Assembly (NCBI RefSeq): GCF_030283205.1
Contig: NZ_JASNWF010000044.1
Span: 1-36,563 of the forward strand
Origin: Actinomadura opuntiae
Lineage (GTDB): Bacteria > Actinomycetota > Actinomycetes > Streptosporangiales > Streptosporangiaceae
Length of the DNA stretch: 36,563 nt
Reading direction: 5' to 3'
Positions 16,716 through 23,793 of this stretch are shown here, piece by piece. The stretch's first letter is position 1; each line of letters begins with the position of its first letter. The notes under the pieces were generated by a model that was not told where the DNA came from, searched no databases, and saw only the letters and a list, made by a program, of their open reading frames with translations. Both the position numbers and the translations under genes were made by a program.

Positions 16716-17294
16716 TCAGAGCACCGTCTCCGCCCGGTCACCGGACACCAGCCGCAGCCGCACGACCGCCGGCACCGCCTCGCGGCCCAGCGCCGCCGCC
16801 AGCCGCGGCATCCCCTCCTCCTCGATGCGGCGGCGCAGGTCGGCGGGGTCGGCGCGGCGCCCGTACGCCACGTTCAACCGCAGCTCCGGCCGCCGCGACG
16901 AGCCGAGCAGCCGGGCCCGCACCGTCCGCACCCCCGGGTACTCGCGGACCTCCGACTCCAGCGCGTCCGTCACCGCCCGCCCCGACAGCCGCGTGCGCCC
17001 GCCGGACGGGTCGGGCTCCATCGCCAGCCCCGGCAGCCTCCCCGACCGGCCCTGCGCCAGCAGCCAGGCCAGCCCGAGCAGCGCCAGCACGATCAGCGCG
17101 GCGGCCACCGCCGGCCAGAACCAGCCGTGGTCGGCGGCGTACCGCCGGACGGTCGCGCTGAACACCGGGCCCGTCGCCCGGCCGTCCCCGAACACGCCGA
17201 GCCCCCGCGCGAACCCCACGCCGCCCGCGGCGACCATCAGGGCACCGACCACGACCAGCCCCGTCCGGTTGAGGTGAGCGGGACGCCGGTTCAT
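16716..17294 (-). CDS. AmaP-like alkaline-shock membrane anchor protein
   Basis: A 192-residue protein with two hydrophobic segments (about 11-31 and 57-82) in a hairpin. A cytoplasmic C-terminal domain carries LSGRAVTDALESEVREYPGVRTVRARLLG, which resembles the Asp23-contacting part of AmaP (alkaline shock response membrane anchor protein). In Firmicutes AmaP tethers Asp23 to the membrane. It is the last gene of the six-gene operon; its ATG abuts the stop of the DUF6286 gene with no spacer. The equivalent gene at 22482-23033 has the same layout. Confidence 0.75.
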   Translation of the reverse strand: MNRRPAHLNRTGLVVVGALMVAAGGVGFARGLGVFGDGRATGPVFSATVRRYAADHGWFWPAVAAALIVLALLGLAWLLAQGRSGRLPGLAMEPDPSGGRTRLSGRAVTDALESEVREYPGVRTVRARLLGSSRRPELRLNVAYGRRADPADLRRRIEEEGMPRLAAALGREAVPAVVRLRLVSGDRAETVL

Positions 17295-17900
17295 CTAGCC
17301 CTCCTTGTGCTTCATCCGCACCGTCACGGCGCGGGCGGGCAGCGGCCGGATCCGCTCCAGGCACTCGCGGACCGCCTCCGCGACCCCCTCGTCGAGCCCC
17401 TGCGCATCGTGCACCGGCGTCTCCGCGACGACCATCACCCGCGTGCGCCGCAGCCGCACCCGCCGGACGCGCGACACCCCCGCCGCGTCCGCGGCCGCCG
17501 CCGCGACGGCGCTGCGCAGCCCGCGCCTGCTGACGCCCATCACCACCTCGGGCACGGCGCCGTGCAGCGGCACGATCCGCGACCGCCCCGGCAGCAGCCC
17601 GGCCAGCAGGAACACCAGGCCGACCAGCCCGAGCCCGATGCAGATGCCCCGGGTGACCCAGCCGTCCCACCGCACGTCGATCAGCTCCCGGTAGGCGAAG
17701 ACGTGCAGCGACGCGCCCGTCATCGCGGCGATGACGTCGATCGCGCCGATCACCGCCGCCGCGGTCAGCAGCAGCGCCGCCACCGTCCCGACCGGCACCC
17801 GCCGCGACCGGAACGCATGCCGCGCCGCCCGGTCGGCCCTGCGCTCCCCGGACGTCCGCTCCCGCCGCGCCGGCGCCCGCCGCCCCGCGTGCGCGATCAC
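17295..17900 (-). CDS. DUF6286 family membrane protein
   Basis: A 201-residue protein. A basic N-terminus is followed by two membrane segments (about 37-60 and 85-105, the second GICIGLGLVGLVFLLAGLLPG) and then a C-terminal domain VSRRGLRSAVAAAAADAAGV with an RVRLRRTRVMVVAET strand. This layout matches DUF6286 proteins found beside Asp23 genes in actinomycetes. The GTG start overlaps the Asp23 stop by four bases (GTGA). The role is unknown; with AmaP it could form a membrane docking site for the Asp23 proteins (inference). Confidence 0.75.
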   Translation of the reverse strand: MIAHAGRRAPARRERTSGERRADRAARHAFRSRRVPVGTVAALLLTAAAVIGAIDVIAAMTGASLHVFAYRELIDVRWDGWVTRGICIGLGLVGLVFLLAGLLPGRSRIVPLHGAVPEVVMGVSRRGLRSAVAAAAADAAGVSRVRRVRLRRTRVMVVAETPVHDAQGLDEGVAEAVRECLERIRPLPARAVTVRMKHKEG

Positions 17901-18244
17901 GAGACCGTCCTCGCGCCGGGGCGCTCCAACTCGGCCACGTCGACGTCCACCTGCCGGACGGTGAGGCCGGTCATCGCCTCCACCCGGTCCCGCACGCTCT
18001 CGCGCACCTGCCGCGCCACGTCCCGCACCGGCATCGGGTACGCCACCGACAGCGCCACCTTCGCCGTGACGACCTCGCCGTTCACCCGGACGTCGGTGCG
18101 GGCCGCGCGGCGTCCCGGCACCCCCACGCCGAGCACCGACCGGCCGAGCCCGCCGGCCCCGGCCGTCTCCCGCGCGGCCTTCGCCACGATGCGCGCCACG
18201 GCCCGGTCGCTGATCGTCGTGCGGCCCCGCCCGTCCGGCGTCAC
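17897..18244 (-). CDS. Asp23/Gls24 family envelope stress protein (short form)
   Basis: A 115-residue Asp23-family protein: RGRTTISDRAVARIVAKAARETAG, then VRVNGEVVTAKVALSVAYPMPV and RDVARQVRESVRDRVEAMTG ending in VRQVDVDVAEL. This is the standard Asp23 core with almost no extra tails. I chose GTG 18244 because the frame upstream only shadows the small membrane gene; this GTG overlaps that gene's TGA (GTGA). It should act at the cytoplasmic membrane face with the other operon products. Confidence 0.85.
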   Translation of the reverse strand: MTPDGRGRTTISDRAVARIVAKAARETAGAGGLGRSVLGVGVPGRRAARTDVRVNGEVVTAKVALSVAYPMPVRDVARQVRESVRDRVEAMTGLTVRQVDVDVAELERPGARTVS

Positions 18245-18435
18245 CGCGACCGCCTGCCCTGGTTGAACGAGAACAGCTCGCGGATGTCGAGCCGCCCCTC
18301 GATCGCCCGCCCGATCAGGAACCCCAGGCAGCCGAGGAACAGCACGATGAAGAACGCGCCGAAACCGCCGAAGGCGCCCGCGAACCCGAGCGCCACCCCG
18401 AACGCCAGCCCCACCAGCGGCCACAACGGAATCAT
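18241..18435 (-). CDS. Small membrane protein (DUF2273-like)
   Basis: A 64-residue protein made almost wholly of two hydrophobic helices: PLVGLAFGVALGFAGAFGGF and FFIVLFLGCLGFLIG, followed by a charged tail (EGRLDIRELFSF). The size, position between two Asp23 genes and GFLIGRAIEG motif match the DUF2273 small membrane proteins of Asp23 operons. ATG 18435 overlaps the upstream stop (ATGA), and its own stop overlaps the next GTG. It is much shorter than the surrounding open frame. Confidence 0.75.
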   Translation of the reverse strand: MIPLWPLVGLAFGVALGFAGAFGGFGAFFIVLFLGCLGFLIGRAIEGRLDIRELFSFNQGRRSR

Positions 18436-19007
18436 TTCGCTCCCCCTTCGGCGATGTCCCCGATCAGCACGTGCACCGGGCGCTCCCCGGCCAGCGGGCG
18501 CACCGCCCGCCGCACGTCCTCCGCCGTCCGCGTGAACGGCCGGCCCGTCCGGGCCACCACCCCGATCTCGATCTCCCCGTCCCGGACGACCACCCCCGCG
18601 AAGGGCCGTCCCGCCCGGTACGTCACGATCCGCGCCCACGGACCCGCCGTCAGCCCCGCCACGAACCGGCACCCGCGCACCACCTCGGCGACCCGCTCGG
18701 CCAACCCCCCGCCCCCGTCACCAAGCCCCGCCTTCCCCCCGGCGCCCGCACCTTCACGCCCCGGCTTCGCCTCGGCGGGTCGGTCGCGCCGCCCCGCCGC
18801 GGGCTGCGTTGCAGCCGACGAGCCGGATGCGTCGCCATCGCTCGGCTTGGTGAGGCGGTCGGTGTTCGGCGGGTGTTGCGCGGTCTGGTTCTCCGGGTTC
18901 GGGGCGGCGGGCCGGGGCGGGCGGGCCTGCGGGCCGGGGGCGTCGCCCGGCGACGGGTCGCGGGCGGTCCGGTTCGCCGGGTGCGGGCGGCGGGTGCGGG
19001 CGGTCAT
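18432..19007 (-). CDS. Divergent Asp23-like protein with long disordered N-terminus
   Basis: A 191-residue protein. Residues 1 to about 100 are low-complexity, rich in Pro, Ala, Gly, Arg and Asp, and look disordered. The C-terminal 90 residues, starting GGLAERVAEVVRGCRFVAGL, have strands VVVRDGEIEIGVVAR and VHVLIGDI around an amphipathic helix TAEDVRRAVRPLAG. This order matches the Asp23 fold, although sequence identity is low. Both ends overlap the neighbours by four bases (ATGA), so it is translated with the operon. I infer an Asp23 relative from pattern and context. The N-terminal extension may have grown by repeat expansion. Confidence 0.6.
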   Translation of the reverse strand: MTARTRRPHPANRTARDPSPGDAPGPQARPPRPAAPNPENQTAQHPPNTDRLTKPSDGDASGSSAATQPAAGRRDRPAEAKPGREGAGAGGKAGLGDGGGGLAERVAEVVRGCRFVAGLTAGPWARIVTYRAGRPFAGVVVRDGEIEIGVVARTGRPFTRTAEDVRRAVRPLAGERPVHVLIGDIAEGGAK

Positions 19008-19501
19008 AGCACCCGGGGCCCCGTCGGCTGCTCGGGCTCGGCGCGGTCGTCGTCGGGGAGGTGGATGTCGTCCACGGTGATGTCGACCTCGACGACCTCC
19101 AGCCCGCACATGTGCTCCACCTGGCCGATCACGTTGGAGCGCACGGCGCTGGCGAGATCGGGGATCGAGGCGCCGTAGTCGACCACGAGGTCGATGTCGA
19201 TGGCGGCCTGGCGCTCCCCGACCTGGACGCCGACGCCCTGGGTGGGGTCGGCGCCGACGCCCGGCAGGCGCTCCTTGACCGAGCCGATCGTGCGCGACAT
19301 GCCCGCGCCCATCTCGTGCACGCCGCCCACCTCGCGGGCGGCCATGCTGGCGATCTTGGCGACCACGACGTCGGCGATCGCGGTGCGGCCGCCGGGCGTG
19401 ACGAGCTCGCTCGCCCCGCCGCCGCGGGCGCGGCGCATGCCGTCGTCAGGCCGGTCCCGCGTGGCGACCGAGCCGTCCCTGTGTCCCTCGTCCTGGCTCA
19501 C
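19004..19501 (-). CDS. Asp23/Gls24 family envelope stress response protein
   Basis: A 165-residue Asp23 protein. After about 35 charged residues the domain begins RTAIADVVVAKIASMAAREVGGVHEMG and continues with VGVQVGERQAAIDIDLVVDYG, IPDLASAVRSNVIGQVEHMCG and LEVVEVDITVDDI. This is the full-length actinobacterial form. GTG 19501 follows GGGGGGAC; an ATG at 19558 is in frame but has no better site. It is the first gene of the operon that ends at 16716. Firmicute Asp23 is an abundant membrane-associated alkaline-shock protein; the actinobacterial role is not settled. Confidence 0.9.
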   Translation of the reverse strand: MSQDEGHRDGSVATRDRPDDGMRRARGGGASELVTPGGRTAIADVVVAKIASMAAREVGGVHEMGAGMSRTIGSVKERLPGVGADPTQGVGVQVGERQAAIDIDLVVDYGASIPDLASAVRSNVIGQVEHMCGLEVVEVDITVDDIHLPDDDRAEPEQPTGPRVL

Positions 19502-19605
19502 GGTGTCCCCCCGATACGTCGGCGATGTGCGATTGATGCTCGCCGGGGGCCGCCCCAAACCCGTCGAGGACGGACGAATGGCCAGGTCAAGCGGGTTTTA
19601 CACAC

Positions 19606-19641
19606 GGAGCGGGGGCCGGCGCAACCGCCGGCCCCCGCTCC
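19606..19641 (-). terminator. Terminator hairpin before the Asp23 operon
   Basis: GGAGCGGGGGCCGGCG (19606-19621) and 19626-19641 pair perfectly over 16 bases around CAAC. It lies just past the triplicated 3' end of the 61-codon gene and upstream of the Asp23 start, so it probably ends the small gene's transcript. Confidence 0.75.
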
Positions 19642-19646
19642 GCGCG

Positions 19647-19698
19647 GCGCCACCCCTTGAACGCGGCGCTACCCCTTGAACAGCGCTACCCCTTGAAC
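19647..19698. repeat. Three tandem copies of a 16-base unit at a gene's 3' end
   Basis: GCGCYACCCCTTGAAC occurs at 19647-19662 (Y is C), 19666-19681 and 19683-19698 (Y is T), with three-base and one-base spacers. Read on the minus strand, the unit encodes the last residues and stop codon of the small gene ending at 19686; the other two copies lie after the stop. Confidence 0.85.
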
Positions 19699-19871
19699 AT
19701 CGCGCGCATCTTCCGGGCGGCGTCGCCCGGCTTGACCTTCCGCGGCCGGTCCCCCGCGCGTCCGGCGTCGTCGGCGGCCTCCCCGGTGCGGGCCGCGCGG
19801 GCCTCGCCCGGCTCGTTCCCGCGCTCCGGCTCGGCGGTCCTGCGGTCCACCTTGTCGTTCGGGTCACCCAC
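19686..19871 (-). CDS. Small basic/acidic hypothetical protein
   Basis: A 61-residue, highly charged protein without hydrophobic segments. It is rich in Glu, Arg, Ala and Gly and ends RKMRAMFKG. GTG 19871 has GGGGGA at a proper distance. It is not homologous to anything I can name. A terminator hairpin and repeated 3' ends follow, and the Asp23 operon starts 185 bases downstream. The reading frame has normal codon bias, which supports a real gene, but it is short. Confidence 0.5.
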   Translation of the reverse strand: MGDPNDKVDRRTAEPERGNEPGEARAARTGEAADDAGRAGDRPRKVKPGDAARKMRAMFKG

Positions 19872-19933
19872 GACAACTCCCCCGATGTCGCTGACGGATC
19901 GTTCGCCCCTTAGGTACCCCGCGGCACGCCCGT

Positions 19934-20605
19934 CTACCCCGGGTAGAAGCGGACCTCGGGCCTGCCGACCTGCCCGTAGTGGGGACGGCGCGTGGCGAGC
20001 CCGTTCTCGGCGAGGTACTCCAGGTAGCGGCGCGCGGTGACCCGGGACACGCCGGTGAGGTCGGCGGCCGCGGCGGCCGACACCCCCTCCCGCGCGCCGG
20101 TCAGCACCTCGGTGATCGCCTGGAGCGTCTCGCCGCTCATCCCCTTCGGCAGCGACCGGTGGTCGGGGGTGCGCAGCGTCGCGAGCATGCCGTCCACGTC
20201 GGCCTGCCCGGTCACCTCCCCCGCGCCGAGCAGATGCTCCCGGTACCGGGCGTACCGGACGAGCTTGTCGCGCAGCGAGGCGAACGTGAACGGCTTGAGC
20301 AGGTACTGCACGACACCGACGGACACGGCGGAGCGGATCACCGCGAGGTCCCGCGCGGAGGTCACCGCGATGACGTCGACCTCGCTGCCGCCCGCCCGCA
20401 GCGCCCGGCAGACGGTGAGGCCGTGGGTGTCGGGCAGGTAGAAGTCGAGCAGGACGACGTCGACGGTCGTCCGCTCGCAGAACCGCAGCGCGTCCGCGCC
20501 GGAGTGCACGACCCCGGCGACCGAGAACCCGGCGACCTGCTCGACGTAGGCGCGGTGCGCCTCGGCCGCGACCGGGTCGTCCTCGACCACCAGCACCGAG
20601 ATCAT
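19934..20605 (-). CDS. CitB/DcuR-type response regulator
   Basis: A 223-residue regulator. The receiver has Asp9/Asp10, phospho-acceptor Asp54 in VVLLDFYLPD and Lys104 in YLLKPF. The C-terminal half has the helix-turn-helix of citrate/malate-type regulators (VSAAAAADLTGVSRVTARRYLEYLAENGLA). ATG 20605 overlaps the kinase stop (ATGA), so both are translated together. It would activate transport or metabolism genes for a di- or tricarboxylate; no such gene is next to it. Confidence 0.92.
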   Translation of the reverse strand: MISVLVVEDDPVAAEAHRAYVEQVAGFSVAGVVHSGADALRFCERTTVDVVLLDFYLPDTHGLTVCRALRAGGSEVDVIAVTSARDLAVIRSAVSVGVVQYLLKPFTFASLRDKLVRYARYREHLLGAGEVTGQADVDGMLATLRTPDHRSLPKGMSGETLQAITEVLTGAREGVSAAAAADLTGVSRVTARRYLEYLAENGLATRRPHYGQVGRPEVRFYPG

Positions 20606-22224
20606 CGGGCGTCCAGGGGCAGCCGGACGGTGAACACCGCGCCCTCGCCGGCGTCGCCGCCGCCGACCTCCACGGTGCCGCCGTGCCGGCGGACGGCCCG
20701 GCCGACCAGCGCGAGGCCGAGCCCGTGCCCGACCGGCCCGCCGGACGACTTGGTCGTCCAGCCGCGGCGGAACATCTCCGGGACGGCCGCGGGGTCGACG
20801 CCGGGGCCGCTGTCGGCGACCCGCAGCACCAGCCGGCCGCCGTCGCGGCGGACGCCCACCCGCACCCGCGGCGGGCGCACGGCGGCGTTCTCGACCGCCG
20901 CGTCCACCGCGTTGTCGATCAGGTTGCCGAGGATGGTGACCAGGTCGCGGGGCTCGACGACGCCGTCGATGGCGGTGTCCTCGGCGATCTCCAGCTCGAC
21001 GCCGCGCTCGGCGGCCTCCGCGGACTTGCCGAGCAGCAGCGCCGCCAGCACCGGCTCGGTGACCGACCCGACGACCCGGTCGGTGAGCCGCTGCGCCGTC
21101 GCGAGGTCGGCGGTCGCGAACTCCACGGCCTGCTCGGGGCGGCCGAGCTCCACCAGCGACACCACGGTGTGCAGCCGGTTCGCGGCCTCGTGCGCCTGCG
21201 ACCGCAGCGACTCGGCGAACCCGCGGACGGTGTCCAGCTCGCCCGTCAGCCCCTGCAGCTCGGTGTGGTCGCGCAGCGTCACGACGTTGCCCATGGCCCG
21301 GTCCCGGGAGCGGACGGGCGAGGTGCTGACGACCAGGACGCGGGTGTCGCCGACGTGGATCTCGTCGGCGCGCGGCTCCGGCGAGGTCAGCGAGGCGACC
21401 AGCTCCGCCGGCAGCCCGAGGTCGCCGACGTGCCGGCCGCGCGGCCCGTCCGGCGGCAGGTGGCGCAGGTCGAGCAGCTCGCGGGCCGCGTCGTTGCACA
21501 GGACGACGCGGCCGCCGCGGTCCAGCAGCACCAGGCCCTCGCGGACGGCGTGCAGGATCGCCTCGTAGTACTCGAACATCTCCCGCAGCTGGCCGGGCGC
21601 GACGCCGCGGGTCTGGCGGCGCAGCCGCGCCGACACCAGGCAGCTCCCGCCGATGCCGAGGACCAGCACCATCGCCGCGACGGCGACCAGGACCAGCAGC
21701 CGGCGCCGCAGCTCCGCGGAGATCGCCCGGATGGTGATGCCGACCGCGACGAGCCCCACCACCCGGTGCCCGTCCCCGAACACCGGCGCGACGGTCCGCA
21801 CCGACGGCCCGAGGGTGCCGGTGTAGGTCTCGGTGAAGACGTGCCCGGCCAGCGCGGGCCCGATCGTCCCGATGAAGGTCCCGCCGATCTGCTTCGGGTT
21901 CGGGTGGGTGTAGCGCAGCCCGTCCGGGCTCATGATCGTGATGAAGTCGACGCCGGTGTCGCGGCGGATCCGCTCGGCGTACGGCTGCAGGATCCGGGTG
22001 GGCGACGGCGCGGACAGCGCGGCCCGCACGTCCGGCGCGTCCGCGATGCTCTCGGCCAGCGCCGTCACCGTGTGCGCGGCCCGCTGGTCGGTCGCGCGCC
22101 GCGCGTCCAGGTAGGCCAGGGTGGCGCCGGCCGCCACCAGCAGCGCGACGATCGCCGCCTGCAGCGCCAGCAGCTGCCGGGCCAGGCTCCAGCGTCCGGG
22201 CGCCGCCCATCCGGGACGCCGCAT
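20602..22224 (-). CDS. CitA/DcuS-type sensor histidine kinase
   Basis: A 540-residue membrane kinase. TM1 (about 17-37) and TM2 (about 175-197) enclose a periplasmic PAS-like sensor (DFITIMSPDGLRYTHPNP, GTLGPSVRTVAPVFG) typical of citrate/fumarate sensors. A cytoplasmic PAS (EGLVLLDRGGRVVLCNDAAREL) follows. The SpoOB-type phosphoacceptor is His345 in HEAANRLHTVVSL. The ATPase has NLIDNAVDA, DSGPGV and GHGLGLALV. ATG 22224 is preferred over an in-frame ATG at 22287 that falls in the AT-rich promoter region. Its sensor form suggests a carboxylate ligand. Confidence 0.92.
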   Translation of the reverse strand: MRRPGWAAPGRWSLARQLLALQAAIVALLVAAGATLAYLDARRATDQRAAHTVTALAESIADAPDVRAALSAPSPTRILQPYAERIRRDTGVDFITIMSPDGLRYTHPNPKQIGGTFIGTIGPALAGHVFTETYTGTLGPSVRTVAPVFGDGHRVVGLVAVGITIRAISAELRRRLLVLVAVAAMVLVLGIGGSCLVSARLRRQTRGVAPGQLREMFEYYEAILHAVREGLVLLDRGGRVVLCNDAARELLDLRHLPPDGPRGRHVGDLGLPAELVASLTSPEPRADEIHVGDTRVLVVSTSPVRSRDRAMGNVVTLRDHTELQGLTGELDTVRGFAESLRSQAHEAANRLHTVVSLVELGRPEQAVEFATADLATAQRLTDRVVGSVTEPVLAALLLGKSAEAAERGVELEIAEDTAIDGVVEPRDLVTILGNLIDNAVDAAVENAAVRPPRVRVGVRRDGGRLVLRVADSGPGVDPAAVPEMFRRGWTTKSSGGPVGHGLGLALVGRAVRRHGGTVEVGGGDAGEGAVFTVRLPLDAR

Positions 22225-22420
22225 CCCACCCGTACCTTCCGTCTCGGCCCTTTCCTTACGGATCTGCCGTGAACGAAATGTACACAACCGTGACCGTTAC
22301 CAGAAGATCGCGCATAGTGACGGGTGCACCGCCTCCGACCTGTGCGCTTCCTTGTGCGCCGGCACCCGACGTGTGCATGCGCCCGCTCCGCGGCGCATGG
22401 GCGCCGGCCCGAGCGCGGGC
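22225..22420. other. Intergenic region with a low-GC promoter stretch
   Basis: The stretch around 22250-22325 is clearly less GC-rich than its surroundings and probably holds the promoter of the sensor kinase gene on the minus strand. No credible gene is present; the rest is GC-rich spacer leading to the terminator at 22421. Confidence 0.4.
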
Positions 22421-22464
22421 CCCCGTCCGGACGCGCCGACCCCCGCCCGGCGCTCCGGACGGGG
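22421..22464 (-). terminator. Terminator hairpin after the second AmaP-like gene
   Basis: CCCCGTCCGGACGCGCC at 22421-22437 pairs with 22449-22464 over 16 bases with one bulged C and an 11-base loop. It starts 18 bases past the stop of the gene at 22482. Confidence 0.75.
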
Positions 22465-22481
22465 TCCGTGTCCGAAACCGC

Positions 22482-23033
22482 TCAGGCGGTCTCCGGCTGC
22501 GGTTCGCGCGGCTGCCTCTGCTGCTGCGGGAAGTCCAGCCGGAAGCGGACGACCGCCTTCAGGTCGGGCATGCCGAGGGCGCGCCGGTAGCGCTCGATCG
22601 GGCCCGCGCCGATCTCGCCGTAGACCTCGCTGAGCAGCGCGTCGCCCGCGCAGGTGACCTGCATGGCCAGGCGCGGCCGGTTGGCGGTGCCGGTGAGGCG
22701 GACCCGCACGTCCCGCACGTCCGGGAGCTCCTTGACGTCCTTGACCAGGACGTCGGCGGCGGCGCGGGCGTGCGCGCGGGTCCGCGGGTCGAGGTCGGGC
22801 CGGCGCAGGTGGACGACGGTGCGGCCCTGCACGACCAGCCACAGCTGCCCGGCGAGCGCCAGCACCTCGGCGACGCCGGCGGCGACGGGCAGGAACCACG
22901 GGGCGCCGGCGGCGAACCGCACCAGCGCGGGGTCCAGCGGCGGGCGCCCGGCCAGGCCGGACGCGCCGAGGGCGAGGGCGGACGCGCCGCACAGCAGCAG
23001 CAGGGCGCCGGTCGCCGCGATCGGGATCCTCAT
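22482..23033 (-). CDS. AmaP-like membrane anchor protein, second copy
   Basis: A 183-residue protein with TM segments at about 5-27 and 43-68 and a cytoplasmic domain DVLVKDVKELPDVRDVRVRLTGTANRP followed by AMQVTCAGDALLSEVYGEI. The hydrophobic hairpin, the V-x-V-R-L strand and the position after a DUF6286 gene mirror the gene at 16716. A Gln/Arg-rich tail (PQQQRQPREPQPE) differs. ATG 23033 comes two bases after the preceding stop. No Asp23 gene belongs to this transcription unit, so its partner may be encoded by the 16716-19501 operon. Confidence 0.7.
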   Translation of the reverse strand: MRIPIAATGALLLLCGASALALGASGLAGRPPLDPALVRFAAGAPWFLPVAAGVAEVLALAGQLWLVVQGRTVVHLRRPDLDPRTRAHARAAADVLVKDVKELPDVRDVRVRLTGTANRPRLAMQVTCAGDALLSEVYGEIGAGPIERYRRALGMPDLKAVVRFRLDFPQQQRQPREPQPETA

Positions 23034-23035
23034 CG

Positions 23036-23650
23036 TCAGTCCTTCCGCCAGCCCAGCCGGACGTCGACCAGGGGACGGTGCATCGGCTCGATCCGGTCGA
23101 GCCGCGCGGCGACCGCGCTGTGCACCAGTTCCTCCAGGTTCGCGGGATTGCGGTACTGCGTGACGGCCCGCACGACCAGCCGGCGCCGCAGCACGCCGAG
23201 CCCGCGGGCCCGGGCGCGCTCGATGCCGGGGACGGTCAGCGCCGCGTCCGCCGCGGCCCGGCGCAGCGCGGACCGGCGGACGGCGCCCGCCAGGCGCGGG
23301 TCGGCGCCGTCCAGCGGGACGCCGCGCAGCCGCCCGGGCAGCGCCGCGAGCAGGAACAGCAGCCCGCAGCCGGCCATCGCGGCGGCGGTCTCGCGGACGC
23401 CTGCGTCGCGCCACGGGCGGTGCCGCAGCGCGTGCACGAGCGCGCCCATCCCCGGCACCGGGTGGACGCCCGAGTGCAGGGCGGCGGCGAGCAGCTCGAT
23501 GGCGGCGATCCCGCCGGCGGCGGTGACCACCAGCGCGGCCGCCAGCCCGGCGAGCGCGCGCCGCGGGCGGAACTCGCGGACCGCCAGGCGCCGCGCCTGC
23601 CTCCTGCTGCGCTCCTCCTCGATCAGGTCCTTGACCAGAGCCTCGGCCAT
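23036..23650 (-). CDS. DUF6286 family membrane protein, second copy
   Basis: A 204-residue protein. A charged N-terminus (LVKDLIEEERSRRQARRLAVRE) precedes TM segments at about 33-53 and 90-108, then a domain AVRRSALRRAAADAALTVPGIERARAR with a VRAVTQYRNP strand and ends HRPLVDVRLGWRKD. The order and the RSALRRAAADAA motif match the DUF6286 protein at 17295 (RGLRSAVAAAAADAAG). The start could be ATG 23650 or GTG 23656; neither has a convincing ribosome site. It is first of a two-gene unit with the AmaP-like gene. Confidence 0.7.
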   Translation of the reverse strand: MAEALVKDLIEEERSRRQARRLAVREFRPRRALAGLAAALVVTAAGGIAAIELLAAALHSGVHPVPGMGALVHALRHRPWRDAGVRETAAAMAGCGLLFLLAALPGRLRGVPLDGADPRLAGAVRRSALRRAAADAALTVPGIERARARGLGVLRRRLVVRAVTQYRNPANLEELVHSAVAARLDRIEPMHRPLVDVRLGWRKD

Positions 23651-23793
23651 AGCCACCCCCGTGAGCCATCGGCACGTCGGACATCACTACTCATGGTGAG
23701 GCATTGTCACGCGGAGTGAAACACGCCATGCCGACATCTCACGCTTTCACCTGCGCGATCGGTCAGCGGGGGCCCCGCGGAAGGCTTCGGCGG

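Noticed and set aside
19934..22210. One 758-codon frame suggesting a kinase-regulator fusion
   Set aside because: Only the last 223 codons look like protein (the response regulator). The kinase is in a different frame, with an ATGA overlap, so it is not a hybrid protein.
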